64,000 nt of DNA, taken from the NCBI RefSeq assembly GCF_030010415.1, contig NZ_JASCSA010000002.1. One strand, 5' to 3'. Under the pieces are notes generated by a model. It was not told the origin of the DNA, did not search any database, and saw nothing but the letters and a program-made list of their open reading frames with translations. Origin of the DNA: Cobetia amphilecti (GTDB lineage: Bacteria > Pseudomonadota > Gammaproteobacteria > Pseudomonadales > Halomonadaceae). Positions 50,463 to 59,448 of this stretch are shown here, piece after piece (positions within the stretch are counted from its first letter, which is position 1; each line of letters opens with the position of its first letter). The translations under genes were made by a program, and so were the position numbers.

Positions 50463-50520
50463 CCCCACAAATGACAACGCCCGCCAGAGAAACCTCTGGC
50501 GGGCGTTGTCATTTGTGGGG
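50463..50520. terminator. Exceptionally long (27-bp) perfect terminator hairpin
   Basis: Arms 50463-50489 and 50494-50520 are perfectly complementary over 27 bp with loop AAAC. The stem contains GACAACGCCCGCCAGAG. It lies between converging symporter (+) and sulfurtransferase (-) genes. Confidence 0.95.
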
Positions 50521-50544
50521 CCGTCATCGCACTGGCGCGTGCGG

Positions 50545-51486
50545 CTACTTCTCGCTGGCCTCACCGGTAGCGACCGGGCGCGCGGGATCACTGATCCAAT
50601 CACTCCAGGAGCCAGCATACAGGCGCGGCAGCGGCAGCCCCGCGATCGCGAAGGCCAGGATGTTCTGGCAGGCGCTGATACCGGAGCCGCAATAGGCGAT
50701 TACCTCACCCTGCGCCGGCAACAGGCTGCGCAGCTCACGCATCAGGCTCATGCGGTCCTTGAAGCGTCCATTGGCTTCCAGATTGCTGGGGGTCGGCCGG
50801 CAGAATGCGCCGGGGATATGGCCTGCCACCGGATCGACCGGCTCCTGCTCACCGCGAAAACGCGCCTCGCCGCGGGCATCCAGCAAGCTGTCATCCGTGG
50901 CGGCCACCTCCTGGGCGCTGACCAGCAGGCTGTCATCAAAGCTCGGCTGCCAGTCGCTGGGTGTAGGACTCACCGGTTGGGCAGGCGCACGCTTGAGCTC
51001 GCCCATGGCCTGATTCCAGGCCTGGATGCCGCCATCCAGTAAGCGCACATCCGGGTGCCCGGCCCAGGTCAGCATCCACCACAGCCGCGCCGCCGCCATC
51101 TGTCCGCCCATGTCGTCATAGACCACCACCTGCTGCTCGGGCGTGATGCCGAGGCGGCGGAACAGCTCGGCCGTCGCCTGATGTGACGGCAGTGGATGCC
51201 GCCCGCCCACGCCGTCCTCGCGCACGGCGGCCGAGAGATCACGGTCCATATCGACATGGATGGCACCCGGCAGATGGCCTTCACGCCACAGGCGCTCGCC
51301 GGCTTCCCCATCATCGAGACGTGCACGGCAATCCAGCACCACGGGGGACTTGAGGCCCGCCATCGCCAGCTGGGTCACCAGCTGGCTGGCATCGATCAGG
51401 GGCGCCTGGCGCTGGTCCGGCACCAGCAGCGATGAGGCGGAGACGGAGGCTGCCGCTAATGCGGCAGGATCAGGATACTGAGCCAT
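50545..51486 (-). CDS. sseA: Sulfurtransferase, SseA (3-mercaptopyruvate) type
   Basis: A 313-residue two-rhodanese-domain protein. The N-terminal inactive domain (VVLDCRARLDDGEAGERLWR; HLPGAIHVDMDRDLS) is followed by the catalytic domain with active-site Cys266 in YCGSGISACQN. The loop CGSGIS resembles the CG(S/T)GVT loop of mercaptopyruvate sulfurtransferases rather than the CRKGV-type loop of thiosulfate enzymes. Start 51486 (MAQYPDPAAL) follows AAGGAG; the open frame back to 51603 is not family-like. Physiological donor is uncertain. Confidence 0.88.
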   Translation of the reverse strand: MAQYPDPAALAAASVSASSLLVPDQRQAPLIDASQLVTQLAMAGLKSPVVLDCRARLDDGEAGERLWREGHLPGAIHVDMDRDLSAAVREDGVGGRHPLPSHQATAELFRRLGITPEQQVVVYDDMGGQMAAARLWWMLTWAGHPDVRLLDGGIQAWNQAMGELKRAPAQPVSPTPSDWQPSFDDSLLVSAQEVAATDDSLLDARGEARFRGEQEPVDPVAGHIPGAFCRPTPSNLEANGRFKDRMSLMRELRSLLPAQGEVIAYCGSGISACQNILAFAIAGLPLPRLYAGSWSDWISDPARPVATGEASEK

Positions 51487-51599
51487 GGGAACTCCTTTTC
51501 GGGCAGACGAAGATGCGCTGCAGGCATGATGGTGCTCGGCGCAAGGCTTGGCAATCGCGCTGCCTTGTCGCCCGAGTCTCAAGTCCGTTGTCACAAGGG

Positions 51600-54149
51600 T
51601 CACAAGGCTGTCAGCGGGGCACGCGTGGCGATCAGGCGGCGCTTGTTGCCATCGGCGAAGCGCACCTCGATCAGCGGATTGGCCTCATTGCCGGAGACCT
51701 CTTCGATCACCCCCTCCCCGAAGCTCTCGTGACGCAAGCGCTGACCGACTTCCCAATCACCGACGCGTCGCAGCACCGCCGGCTCGCCGCGTGGAGTGCG
51801 ATTGCCCTGACGAGCGCCGCGAGCATAGGTACCGCCCGAGCTGGACTGGCCTTGCGCAGCCGACTTGCTGGCCGGCTTGCCCGGGGACTTGGCGACCTTC
51901 TTCGGCAGCGCTTCCAGCGTCGGCGGCGTGATGCCGTGACGTGCCAGAGGCAGTCGCGCCAGATAGGCCTCGCCAAGTGCCGGCGCCGCCACACGCAGGC
52001 GCTCGTCGCTTCCGTCCGCTGACTCGCGGGCGGCCTCATCGCCGTCCTCGGCCTGCAGACGGGCGAGCTTGGCGCGCTTGCCGGCACCGTGAATCCAGTC
52101 ACCGAGGCGGGTGCAGTCCTCCACGCACAGCTCCGCGAGGAAGCGGCTTGGCGTATGCGTGCCGCCATCACGCCACAGGTGCAGCTGCTCGCGAGCACGC
52201 GTCACGCCGACATAGCACAGGCGTCGCTCCTCCTCGAGGCGCTCCGGCGACAGCGGGTTGTCACGCGAGTAGGCCGGGAAGTCTTCCTCGTTCATGCCCC
52301 ACAGCCCCACCAGCGGCCACTCCAGCCCCTTGGCCCCGTGCACCGTGGTGATCAGAACGCCGTCGGCGGCGTCCTCGACCGGATTGCGCAGCAGATTGAT
52401 GAAGGCGTCGGGATCATTGGCCAGCTCCCCTGCCTGCTCGATCAGCACATCCAGCAGGCGCACATCCTCCTCGCCCTTGTCACGCCGGGCCGCGGCGCGG
52501 CGCAGCACCTTGTCGGCCTCCAGCTCATCGACCACATGGCGCAGCAGCCGCGCAGGCGACCAATCGCCCAGCGAGGGCAGATCGCACAACAGCTTCCAGC
52601 GCTTGTGCAGGTTGCGGCGTTGCAGCGGTTTGAGCCCCTCGAGGATAGGGTCTTCCTTGCGTGGCCAGCGCTGGCTGTCGGCCAGCTGCTGACACAGGCG
52701 CTCGAGGCGCTCGCGCGCGACGAAGGCGGTGGGCTGGGTGAACAGCAGCAGCAGGTGCGTCGGGTCGCGCAGACGCGTGGCATCACGCGCCAGCTCCAGA
52801 TAGCCCGCCAGCGCCTGCACCAGCGGCAGACGGAACACGAAGCGATCCCCCTGCCCCAGCCGGAAGGGAATGCCGGCCTTGAGCAGCTGCAACTGCACCG
52901 GTACCGACAGCGCCCAGCTGCGCACCAGCACGGCGGCCTCGGCGCCACTGCGTCCCGACTCTCGCCAGGCCGTGAGCGCCGCGACCAGACTCGCGGCGCC
53001 CTGGCCTTCGAACAAGCGCGTCGCCGGCGTGCCGGGCGCGGCCAGACACAGCTGGTCCGGGCGGCGCGCATTGGCGGCGATGGCGTGATTGGCCGCCAGC
53101 GCCAGACGATGACCGTGGCGGAAGGTGTAGCTGAGCGGGAAATCCAGCGGCGCGGCAAAGCTCTCGGCAAAGCGCGTCAGCATGTAGTCAGGCCGCGCGC
53201 CACGCCACTCGTAGATGCACTGGTTGGCATCCCCCACAGCCATGACTTCTGCCAAGGCGCCGGAGGCTGCGGGCGACGCCTCGCCGGGCGAGGAAGCTTG
53301 GCCGACCGACGCCTCGCCGGACGGTGCACCCGCCAGCAGCGCCAGCATGCGCTGCTGCGCCTCATTGATATCCTGATACTCATCGATGATGACGTGCTGC
53401 AGATGCCCCTGGATGCGCGCACGGGTCTCGGGCTCCTTCTCCAGCTGACGCAGCGGCCGGTAGAGCAGATCGGCATAGGTCATCTGGCCGTACTGCTCGA
53501 GCAGCTGCTCAAGCTGAGCGAAGGACTCGACGAAGTGGCCGGTGTGCTCGCCGAGATTCATGCGCTCATACAGCAGCGTCGGCTCGCACATCTCGGCTTT
53601 GACCAGATCACAGAACTGGGCGAGCGCTTCGAGGCGCTCGCCCTCGAGCGCCGCCTCACGATCGGCGCGATCGGCATCGCCCAAGGCGCGCTGGGCGGCC
53701 TGCTTGAGCAGACGCTCCAGCGCCCAGTCCTGCTGGATGAGTTCACGCGGCTCGAGGCTGCCCCAGCGCACCAGGGTGGTGGTCAGGCGATGGCCGATGG
53801 AGTGGAAGGTGCGGATGTCGGGCAGCCGAGTACCCGGCGGGGCCGACTGCGCCAGCTTGGCGACGAAGTCCTCACGCGCCGAGCGGTTGAACATCAGCAC
53901 CAGAATCCGCTGCGCCGGAATGCCTTCCGCCAGCAGGCTCAGCACCCGCGCCACCAGCGTGGTGGTCTTGCCGGAGCCCGCCACCGCCGCTACCCGCGCA
54001 TGCCTCCCACGATGTGCCACCACGGCGCGCTGCTGATCCGTCAGCCGTTGCGTCAGCTGATCGACGGCCAGCGCCAGTGGCGATGCTGCAACGTCTGGCC
54101 CGGAGGTTGCGGTGCTGTCGGGCTCGATGGGAGGAAGTGGTGACGACAT
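51600..54149 (-). CDS. UvrD/Rep-family (SF1A) DNA helicase
   Basis: An 849-residue 3'-5' helicase. Motifs in order: Q-like LTDQQRAVVAHRGRHARVAA, I AGSGKTTTL (about residue 60), Ia LVLMFNRSAREDF, II IIDEYQDINEAQQR, III VGDANQCIYEWRGARP, IV SYTFRHGHRL, V TTVHGAKGLEWPLVGL and VI CYVGVTRAREQL. The C-terminus carries a PcrA/UvrD-like Tudor domain (VGQRLRHESFGEGVIEEV). Between motifs II and III lies a low-complexity Ala/Gly/Ser insert (GEASVGQASSPGEASPAAS). Start 54149 chosen over the longer frame (54239), whose extra residues are not family-like. Role probably in repair or replication restart; not assignable to UvrD or Rep proper. Confidence 0.9.
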   Translation of the reverse strand: MSSPLPPIEPDSTATSGPDVAASPLALAVDQLTQRLTDQQRAVVAHRGRHARVAAVAGSGKTTTLVARVLSLLAEGIPAQRILVLMFNRSAREDFVAKLAQSAPPGTRLPDIRTFHSIGHRLTTTLVRWGSLEPRELIQQDWALERLLKQAAQRALGDADRADREAALEGERLEALAQFCDLVKAEMCEPTLLYERMNLGEHTGHFVESFAQLEQLLEQYGQMTYADLLYRPLRQLEKEPETRARIQGHLQHVIIDEYQDINEAQQRMLALLAGAPSGEASVGQASSPGEASPAASGALAEVMAVGDANQCIYEWRGARPDYMLTRFAESFAAPLDFPLSYTFRHGHRLALAANHAIAANARRPDQLCLAAPGTPATRLFEGQGAASLVAALTAWRESGRSGAEAAVLVRSWALSVPVQLQLLKAGIPFRLGQGDRFVFRLPLVQALAGYLELARDATRLRDPTHLLLLFTQPTAFVARERLERLCQQLADSQRWPRKEDPILEGLKPLQRRNLHKRWKLLCDLPSLGDWSPARLLRHVVDELEADKVLRRAAARRDKGEEDVRLLDVLIEQAGELANDPDAFINLLRNPVEDAADGVLITTVHGAKGLEWPLVGLWGMNEEDFPAYSRDNPLSPERLEEERRLCYVGVTRAREQLHLWRDGGTHTPSRFLAELCVEDCTRLGDWIHGAGKRAKLARLQAEDGDEAARESADGSDERLRVAAPALGEAYLARLPLARHGITPPTLEALPKKVAKSPGKPASKSAAQGQSSSGGTYARGARQGNRTPRGEPAVLRRVGDWEVGQRLRHESFGEGVIEEVSGNEANPLIEVRFADGNKRRLIATRAPLTAL

Positions 54150-54265
54150 GAAGACCTGCAATGGCTGACGGCGAGAGAAAAGGGGCGAAGCAGAACGCGA
54201 GGGGCATACGGAAGAGAGAGCAGAAGGCGGCAGACTCAAACACGTTCAGACAAGCTCAGACAGGT

Positions 54266-54910
54266 TCAGACCTCGACCTCATCGGCCGCCAGCTGTCCCA
54301 GAATCTGGAAGCGCCCGCCGCTCATGAAGCCGAGTGTCAGGCTGCCGTCGTCCTGCTCATGCGTCTCGGCGCTCTCGAGCAACCGATAGTAGAGATTGCG
54401 GTGCAGGCGCGCGGCAAGCCCGAAGCGCACCGGCACTTCCGGTAGCCACAGGCCGTCCGGCGTCTCGCTCAGCGTCAGGCAGGTCTCCCCTTCCAGTCGC
54501 ACGACATCGCCCTGATCGGTGACCAGCTGCCAGACGTCCGGCAGAGGCTCGGATTGCCCGGACTCTGTCTGCCCGGGCTCGGCCTCTCCAAGCTCAGTCG
54601 GCGCAGAATCGCTCTCGATGCGGGAGCAGTCCACCGCCAGGAAGGGGCGGTCCTCGACCTGGATGGTGACCTTTTCCGCCGGCGTGACCAGGCAGTAGCT
54701 GCCATCGGGCTCGCGGCGCAGGACACGCGACAGCATGTGCACCAGTCGCGCACGGCCGATGGGCGTGCCCTCGTGCATCCAGCGCCCGTCGGCGCAGATG
54801 ACGAGGTCCATCTCGCCACAATGCGCCGGGTGCCATTGATCCACCGGCGGCAATGCCTTGCCGCTGGTGGCCTTGTCGCCCAGCTGGGTGAGGATGGCGG
54901 CTGGATTCAT
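54266..54910 (-). CDS. DUF1285 family protein
   Basis: A 214-residue protein of the DUF1285 family, shown by WHPAHCGEMDLVICADGRWM, GTPIGRARLVHMLSRVLRRE and YCLVTPAEKVTIQVEDRPFL. A Glu/Ser/Gln-rich stretch (SAPTELGEAEPGQTESGQSE) separates the two halves. Function is not established. It lies at the downstream end of the tmk-holB-pilZ-tatD series, the same association as in Pseudomonas. Its upstream neighbour tatD ends 42 bases before it. Confidence 0.85.
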   Translation of the reverse strand: MNPAAILTQLGDKATSGKALPPVDQWHPAHCGEMDLVICADGRWMHEGTPIGRARLVHMLSRVLRREPDGSYCLVTPAEKVTIQVEDRPFLAVDCSRIESDSAPTELGEAEPGQTESGQSEPLPDVWQLVTDQGDVVRLEGETCLTLSETPDGLWLPEVPVRFGLAARLHRNLYYRLLESAETHEQDDGSLTLGFMSGGRFQILGQLAADEVEV

Positions 54911-54952
54911 GACGTTCCCTCCCTGGTGGTCAGATCATGCGGGGTGCCACGC

Positions 54953-55786
54953 TCAATCGATGAGCATACCGCTGCTGGCCAGCGCTTCGCGAACGTTGTC
55001 CGGCGCTTCCGGCGCAGCGGCACGGAACAGGCGGTAGAAGTTGGCAGTGGTCTGCATCGCCAGTTCATCGACGGTGATGCCGCGCTCGGCGGCGATGCAT
55101 TCGGCGACCTCGACCACATTGCCCGGCACATTGGAGGTGCCACGGTACGGCACCGGCGCCAGATAGGGGCTGTCGGTCTCGATCAGCAGGCGGTCCAGCG
55201 GGATGGCGCGCGCCAGCTCGCGGACGTGTTCGGCGTTACGGAAGGTGACGATACCGGAGATGGAGACCATGAAGCCGTGGCCCACCGCGACGCGCGCCAT
55301 GTCGAGATCTTCGGTGAAGCAGTGCAGCACGCCACCGACAGCGGGGTCCGTGTGCTGCTTGATCAACGCCAGGGTGTCTTCGCGCGCCTCACGGGTATGG
55401 ATGATCACCGGCAGCTCGAGCTCACGCGCGGCGATCAGATGACGCGTGAAGCGCTCGTACTGCAGCTCGCGGCTGACGCTCTCGTAGTGATAGTCGAGGC
55501 CGGTCTCGCCGATGGCCACCGCGCCGAAGCGCTCGGCGCACTTCTTGATGTCCTCGACCGTGGGTTCCGGGTCGACCTGATGCAGCGGATGCACACCGGC
55601 GGAAATCACCACATCCTCATGCTGCTGGGCGATGGCCGAGATCTCGGGCACATCGTCGAGCGTGACGGCAATGGCGAGAAACTGGTGCACGTGACGGGCG
55701 CGCGCGGCGTCCAGCACGGCCTCGAGGCTGCCGCCGTGCTCTTCCAGTTTCAGACGATCAAGGTGGCAATGCGAATCGACAAACAT
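54953..55786 (-). CDS. TatD family metal-dependent hydrolase / deoxyribonuclease
   Basis: A 277-residue TIM-barrel hydrolase. Metal ligands are visible in MFVDSHCHLD, GETGLDYHYESV, VIIHTREAREDTL, VLHCFTED and LLIETDSPYLAPVPYRG. TatD-family enzymes act as 3'-5' exonucleases or D-aminoacyl hydrolases; the one found in the tmk-holB-pilZ context is often called YcfH. Start 55786 coincides with the family N-terminus; the open frame to 55855 adds unlike residues. It lies between pilZ and the DUF1285 gene. Confidence 0.92.
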   Translation of the reverse strand: MFVDSHCHLDRLKLEEHGGSLEAVLDAARARHVHQFLAIAVTLDDVPEISAIAQQHEDVVISAGVHPLHQVDPEPTVEDIKKCAERFGAVAIGETGLDYHYESVSRELQYERFTRHLIAARELELPVIIHTREAREDTLALIKQHTDPAVGGVLHCFTEDLDMARVAVGHGFMVSISGIVTFRNAEHVRELARAIPLDRLLIETDSPYLAPVPYRGTSNVPGNVVEVAECIAAERGITVDELAMQTTANFYRLFRAAAPEAPDNVREALASSGMLID

Positions 55787-55896
55787 CCGGAAACTCTCAC
55801 TACTGATGGCCACGCGCTGCGCGGCGAAAAACGTGCTCGACCGGCGGGCGCCCATGGCACTGCCGGTCGAGATGATGAAGCGACGCTGCGCTCGCG

Positions 55897-56247
55897 CTAC
55901 AGCGTATAGGTCGCGTGACCCTTGCCGAGCATGCCGGCCAGGTGGTTCTCGATATGATCGCGCACCTGGCGGTCCTCTTCACTGAAGTGGATGCCGATCC
56001 CGGCAGTGCGCCGGCCACTGACGCCCTGCGGGGAAATCCATACCACGCGCCCGGTGACCGGAATGCGCTCGGATTCCTCAGGCAGGGTCAGCAGCAGATA
56101 GACCTCCTGGCCCATGGTGTAGCGCTCGGTGGTCGGCACGAAGATGCCGCCACGCACGAGGGTCGACATGTAGGCGGCCAACAGGGTCTTCTGATCACGA
56201 ATGGTCAGCGAGAGCGCCTTCTGGCCTTGCTGTGGAGCGGTATCCAT
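55897..56247 (-). CDS. pilZ: Type IV pilus assembly protein PilZ
   Basis: A 116-residue PilZ-domain protein. Typical stretches: LSLTIRDQKTLLAAYMSTLV, GGIFVPTTERYTMGQEVYLL, VTGRVVWISPQGVSGRRTAG and IGIHFSEED. The c-di-GMP-binding RxxxR motif is absent, as in the true PilZ protein of pseudomonads, which regulates pilus assembly through PilB/FimX-like partners. It lies in the holB-pilZ-tatD order. Whether this strain makes type IV pili cannot be judged here. Confidence 0.93.
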   Translation of the reverse strand: MDTAPQQGQKALSLTIRDQKTLLAAYMSTLVRGGIFVPTTERYTMGQEVYLLLTLPEESERIPVTGRVVWISPQGVSGRRTAGIGIHFSEEDRQVRDHIENHLAGMLGKGHATYTL

Positions 56248-56502
56248 CCTTCACCTCCGGCCGGTCTCCCGGCACATGCAGTCCCGTGACGAGCGTCAGC
56301 GCTCACATGAGGGCTCACGCTGCGTATCAATGCGTATTCTTCGGCCATTGCCTGCTGTCATCTGACGCAAGGCGAGCAAGCGGCCTGGCTGGCTTCAGTC
56401 TAGCCTGCCCGCCTTGCCTCGTGCAGCCTCGTGGCTTTCCACGCGGACCTTTGCTCAGACCTTCACTCGGGCCATCACGCCAGAAAAAAGCCAGCTGCGC
56501 AT

Positions 56503-57528
56503 TCAGGAGCGCAGCAAGGCGGCCCAACGCACCAGCCAGGCTTCCAGCACCAGCTGGGGGTTGGGGTTGCCGCCCGCGGCCAGCAGACGGCGCTGCTCGC
56601 GGGCGAAGTCCAGCAGCTTGAACCAGTCCTGGGTGCGCCCGTTCTTGACCGCCTGTCTCAGCAGCGGCTCGAGACTGGGGTCACGCAGGTCGCCGGCGTT
56701 GCCGGACAGGCCCATGCGAATCAGGTCTTCCAGCCAGGCAATACCGTACCACAGCACCTGCGCCAGCGGTTGGCGCTCCAGTCGCCACGCCTCGGCCACC
56801 GGCTCGCCGCCGCGCACCAGCGCATCGAACAGCTCGCGCAAGGCCTGACGCAGCTGACGCTGCTCCGCCTCGCCAAGACGCACCGCCAGCTGCGGCAGAC
56901 CGCCCGCCATGCGCAGCAGGGCCTGAGCATCCTCGCCCAGCTGCTGCGTGAGCCACGGTAGGCTCTCTTCGGCCGGCGGAATCACCAGTGGCCATTGCTG
57001 ACAGCGCGAGCGGATGGTCGGCAGCACCCGTGACGGCATGTCGCTGAGCAGAATGAACAGCGTATTGGCACCGGGCTCCTCGAGGCTCTTGAGCAAGGCG
57101 TTGGCCGAGGCGATGTTCATCGACTCCGCCGGTTGCAGCCGGATGACGCGGTAGCCGCCCTGCTGGGCCGTCTGGGAGACGAAGCGATTGACCTCACGGA
57201 TCGGGTCGATGCGGATCATCTTGCCGACATCCTGCGGCGCGACCGCCATCAGATCAGGGTGATGCCCGGCCGCCAGCATATGACAGCCATGACATTCACC
57301 ACAGGCCGCCGCGCCGGGCTTGCCCTGGGCGGTGCGACACAGCACGCGGGCGATCATCGCATCGGCCAGCTCATGCTTGCCAAGCCCCGATGGCCCGCTG
57401 AGCATCACCGCATGCGGCAGGCGACCGTTGTCGTGTACCGCGGTGAAGTGTTGCCACAGCGAATGCTGCCACGGCAGCGGTGAGAAGCTCGACAGCGTGA
57501 CACCACTGCTGACGTCTGAAGCACTCAT
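56503..57528 (-). CDS. holB: DNA polymerase III subunit delta'
   Basis: A 341-residue clamp-loader subunit of the AAA+ family. It has the P-loop-like GPSGLGKHELADAMI, the zinc-binding cysteines in ACGECHGCHMLAAGHHPDLM, and the SRC-type region LPTIRSRCQQWPLVIP. It helps open and load the beta clamp during replication. The start overlaps tmk by four bases (57525-57528), so the pair is translationally coupled. A 255-base gap separates it from pilZ. Confidence 0.95.
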   Translation of the reverse strand: MSASDVSSGVTLSSFSPLPWQHSLWQHFTAVHDNGRLPHAVMLSGPSGLGKHELADAMIARVLCRTAQGKPGAAACGECHGCHMLAAGHHPDLMAVAPQDVGKMIRIDPIREVNRFVSQTAQQGGYRVIRLQPAESMNIASANALLKSLEEPGANTLFILLSDMPSRVLPTIRSRCQQWPLVIPPAEESLPWLTQQLGEDAQALLRMAGGLPQLAVRLGEAEQRQLRQALRELFDALVRGGEPVAEAWRLERQPLAQVLWYGIAWLEDLIRMGLSGNAGDLRDPSLEPLLRQAVKNGRTQDWFKLLDFAREQRRLLAAGGNPNPQLVLEAWLVRWAALLRS

Positions 57529-58274
57529 GGCTGCTCATCCGTGGCAGTGTTCGCCTGCCAGGCCGCCACGCGAGCCGCCAGTACCGCCGCGATATCGGCC
57601 TGCACGGCCTCGAGCGACTGACCGGCGTCGATGGTGGCAAAGCGCTCGGGGTCGGCATCACGACGCATGTGATAGCCGACACGCACCGCCTCGAAGAACT
57701 GCTCGGCTTCCTGCTCGATGCGGTCGGCGCCTTCGCCGGTCTCGGCGCGGCGAGCGGCCAGACGGCCACGCGCCGCCTCGACCGGCATGTCCAGCAGCAG
57801 GGTCAGGTCCGGCTGCAAGCCTTTCTGCACCAGGGATTCCAGCGCCGAGATATCGGCCAGCGGCAGGTTGCGGCCACCGCCCTGGTAGGCAAAGGTCGCG
57901 TCGGTGAAACGATCGCACACCACCCAGGCACCGCGCGCCAACGCCGGACGAATGGTCGCGGCCAGATGCTGGGCACGCGCGGCGAACATCAACAGCAGTT
58001 CGGCATCATCACTCAGCGACTCGGCCGGCGCCGGGTCCAGCAGCAACTGGCGAATGGCTTCCGCTCGCTCGCTGCCACCCGGCTCACGCGTGCGCACGAC
58101 CTCGAGGCCATGCGCCTCGAGCTCGGCGACCACGAAGGCGACATTGGTGCTCTTGCCGACGCCTTCACCGCCTTCCAGCGTGATGAAGCGACCAGCGGGC
58201 GAAGCCTGGGTGGCCGCCGCGCTGGCGGCGTGGCGAGAAGACGTCGTGCTTGATGCGCTCGGACGTGAAGACAT
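57525..58274 (-). CDS. tmk: Thymidylate kinase
   Basis: A 249-residue enzyme phosphorylating dTMP to dTDP. P-loop ITLEGGEGVGKSTNVAFV, the substrate-binding TREPGGSERAEAIRQLLLD, VVCDRFTDATFAYQGGGR and a LID region (AARRAETGEGADRIEQE) are all present. It has an N-terminal Ser/Ala-rich extension of about 28 residues before the enzyme core (SSRPSASSTTSSRHAASAAA); a later start is possible but the frame has no better ATG. Coupled to holB. Confidence 0.95.
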   Translation of the reverse strand: MSSRPSASSTTSSRHAASAAATQASPAGRFITLEGGEGVGKSTNVAFVVAELEAHGLEVVRTREPGGSERAEAIRQLLLDPAPAESLSDDAELLLMFAARAQHLAATIRPALARGAWVVCDRFTDATFAYQGGGRNLPLADISALESLVQKGLQPDLTLLLDMPVEAARGRLAARRAETGEGADRIEQEAEQFFEAVRVGYHMRRDADPERFATIDAGQSLEAVQADIAAVLAARVAAWQANTATDEQP

Positions 58275-58374
58275 GATGTTTCCTGATTCAGACAGCAGAT
58301 GACTCGCGACGAAAGCCCCCGTGCAGCATGGCAGCCCCTGTTCGCCACACGGGTTTCAGCTCATTCGCCACGCA

Positions 58375-59376
58375 TTACCGATTGAGAATATAACGGCGCA
58401 CGGCATTGTTGTGCTCGCGCAGCGTGCGCGAGAAGTGATGCTTGCCCTCACCCTTGGCGACGAAGTAGTAGGTATCGCCTTCCTTGGGATGCACTGCCGC
58501 TTCCAGCGCGGCGCGCCCGGGCATCGCGATCGGCGTCGGCGGCAGGCCGGTGATCACATAGGTATTCCAGGGCGTCGGCTTGCGCAGGTCGGCACGCGAC
58601 AGCGAGCCATCATAGTCCTTGCCCAGGCCATAGATGACGGTCGGGTCGGTCTGCAGGCGCATGCCACGCTCCATGCGACGCTTGAAGACACCGGCGATCT
58701 CGTCGCGCTCTTCCGGCGCGCCGGTCTCGCGCTCGATCAGTGACGCCATGATCAGCGCCTCGTAGGCGCTGGTGATCGGCAGGTCGTCGTCACGCCCGGC
58801 CCAGACTTCCTCCAGCGTCTTGCTCATGCGGGTGTAGGCCTGCTTGTAGAGCGAGAGGTCGCTGACGCCCTTGTGATAGCGGTAGGTGTCCGGGAAGAAG
58901 CGCCCTTCCGGCTTCTCGCCCTCGGCACCGACGGCCGCCATCAACTCTTCATCGCTCATGTCGCGAGTCGTGTGCTCAAGCTTGGGCGAGGCATCCATGG
59001 CAGTGCGCATCTGGGCGAAGGTCCAGCCCTCCGGCACGGTCAAGGTATAGCTGACCACATCGTCACTGGACAGCAGCGCCACCAGCTCACGACCGTTCAA
59101 GCCCGGCGTGAGACGGAATTCACCGGCGCGCAGGCCATTGACGGCCTCAGGCTCGAGACGCGACCACACCTTGTACGGCCAGCTCGCCTCGATGATGCCC
59201 TGTGACTCGAGCTCGCCCACGACCCTGGTCAGGCTGGCGCCCTTGGGCACCTCGAACAGCTGTTCCTTCTCGATCGCCAACGGTGACAGCAACTGCGCCT
59301 GCCAATAACGAAAGCCCACCACACCCGCAGCCACGGCCAGCACTACCAGCATCAGGAGGATCTTGAACACTCGCAT
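58375..59376 (-). CDS. mltG: Endolytic murein transglycosylase MltG (YceG)
   Basis: A 333-residue membrane-anchored lytic transglycosylase that cuts nascent peptidoglycan and limits strand length. N-terminal membrane segment (about 5-22, ILLMLVVLAVAAGVVGFRY), LysM-like region, and the catalytic domain with the active Glu in ALIMASLIERETGAPEER. The conserved end (KPTPWNTYVITGLPPTPIAM; FSRTLREHNNAV) is present. I chose 59376 (MRVFKILLM) because GGAAA lies eight bases ahead; 59397 has none. It sits between pabC and tmk as in E. coli. Confidence 0.94.
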   Translation of the reverse strand: MRVFKILLMLVVLAVAAGVVGFRYWQAQLLSPLAIEKEQLFEVPKGASLTRVVGELESQGIIEASWPYKVWSRLEPEAVNGLRAGEFRLTPGLNGRELVALLSSDDVVSYTLTVPEGWTFAQMRTAMDASPKLEHTTRDMSDEELMAAVGAEGEKPEGRFFPDTYRYHKGVSDLSLYKQAYTRMSKTLEEVWAGRDDDLPITSAYEALIMASLIERETGAPEERDEIAGVFKRRMERGMRLQTDPTVIYGLGKDYDGSLSRADLRKPTPWNTYVITGLPPTPIAMPGRAALEAAVHPKEGDTYYFVAKGEGKHHFSRTLREHNNAVRRYILNR

Positions 59377-59448
59377 AATCAGGTTTCCAGTCTTCATGGC
59401 GAAGGCGACGACCGCACAGGCATGCCTGCTGACGCTCGTCGTCTTCCG

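Noticed and set aside
52089..54143. A 684-codon + strand open frame
   Set aside because: Mirror of the UvrD-type helicase gene; no family features.
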